DNA of 32,684 nt from CAYXTC01 sp964479375 (GTDB taxonomy: Bacteria > Patescibacteriota > Minisyncoccia > Minisyncoccales > GWA2-38-27): assembly GCA_964479375.1 (NCBI GenBank), contig CAYZKD010000006.1, forward strand, positions 1 through 32,684, given 5' to 3'. Positions 32,684 to 32,684 of the stretch are shown here, piece by piece (the stretch's first letter is position 1; every line of letters starts with the position of its first letter). Both the position numbers and the translations under genes were made by a program. Below the pieces are notes generated by a model. It did no database searches, was not told the origin of the DNA, and saw only the letters and a list, made by a program, of their open reading frames with translations.

Positions 32684-32684
32684 G

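Overview
The window looks like the chromosome of a Patescibacteria/CPR bacterium, most likely of the Parcubacteria lineage (inference). The evidence is the compact mix of housekeeping genes, the cupin-type glucose-6-phosphate isomerase, a very short UvrC, an intein in RecA, an O-antigen-ligase/TPR membrane protein, weak Shine-Dalgarno use, and UGA used as a normal stop (ychF, uvrC), which argues against the UGA-recoding groups.

Layout, left to right. (1) 1-2330: 3' part of a secreted or surface protein with FG-GAP, Fn3-like, Hint and LysM domains. (2) 2386-6902, plus strand: a DNA-uptake cluster of comF, dprA, a REP-associated Y1 transposase (RAYT), comM and yraN, studded with GC-rich palindromes. 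(3) 7100-9466: polytopic O-antigen-ligase-like protein with TPRs. (4) 9498-21087, plus: an rpoB-rpoC-ftsK-recA block behind a strong promoter; recA carries a 357-residue homing-type intein. (5) 21367-23604, minus: ychF-rpsF-ssb-rpsR. (6) 23711-25045, plus: phosphohexomutase. (7) 25276-32422, minus: uvrC, a small membrane protein, secG, a solute-binding protein with an inserted peptidoglycan-binding domain, cupin PGI, tRNA-Leu(CAG), RNase J, trpS, probably largely one transcription unit. (8) 32423-32684: uvrC promoter, palindromes, a terminator, and the probable end of a minus-strand gene entering from the right.

Two dispersed repeat families stand out. The first is a REP-like palindrome with a constant GGAGG-ACGGG-CCTCC core and a covarying outer stem (ten clear copies). 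Copies flank the RAYT gene, one lies in frame inside it, and others sit at the starts of comF and comM. The second, called E here, consists of larger (48-337 bp) modular inverted-repeat elements that fold as an outer stem with up to two inner arms. They occupy the rpoB leader, the ssb-rpsR spacer, the rpsR 3' region and the ychF/phosphohexomutase divergent spacer. I do not recognise the E family.

Several promoters (TTGNNN, 17 bp, TAAAAT-like) place the -10 box only a few bases before the start codon (recA, uvrC, phosphohexomutase), suggesting leaderless mRNAs.
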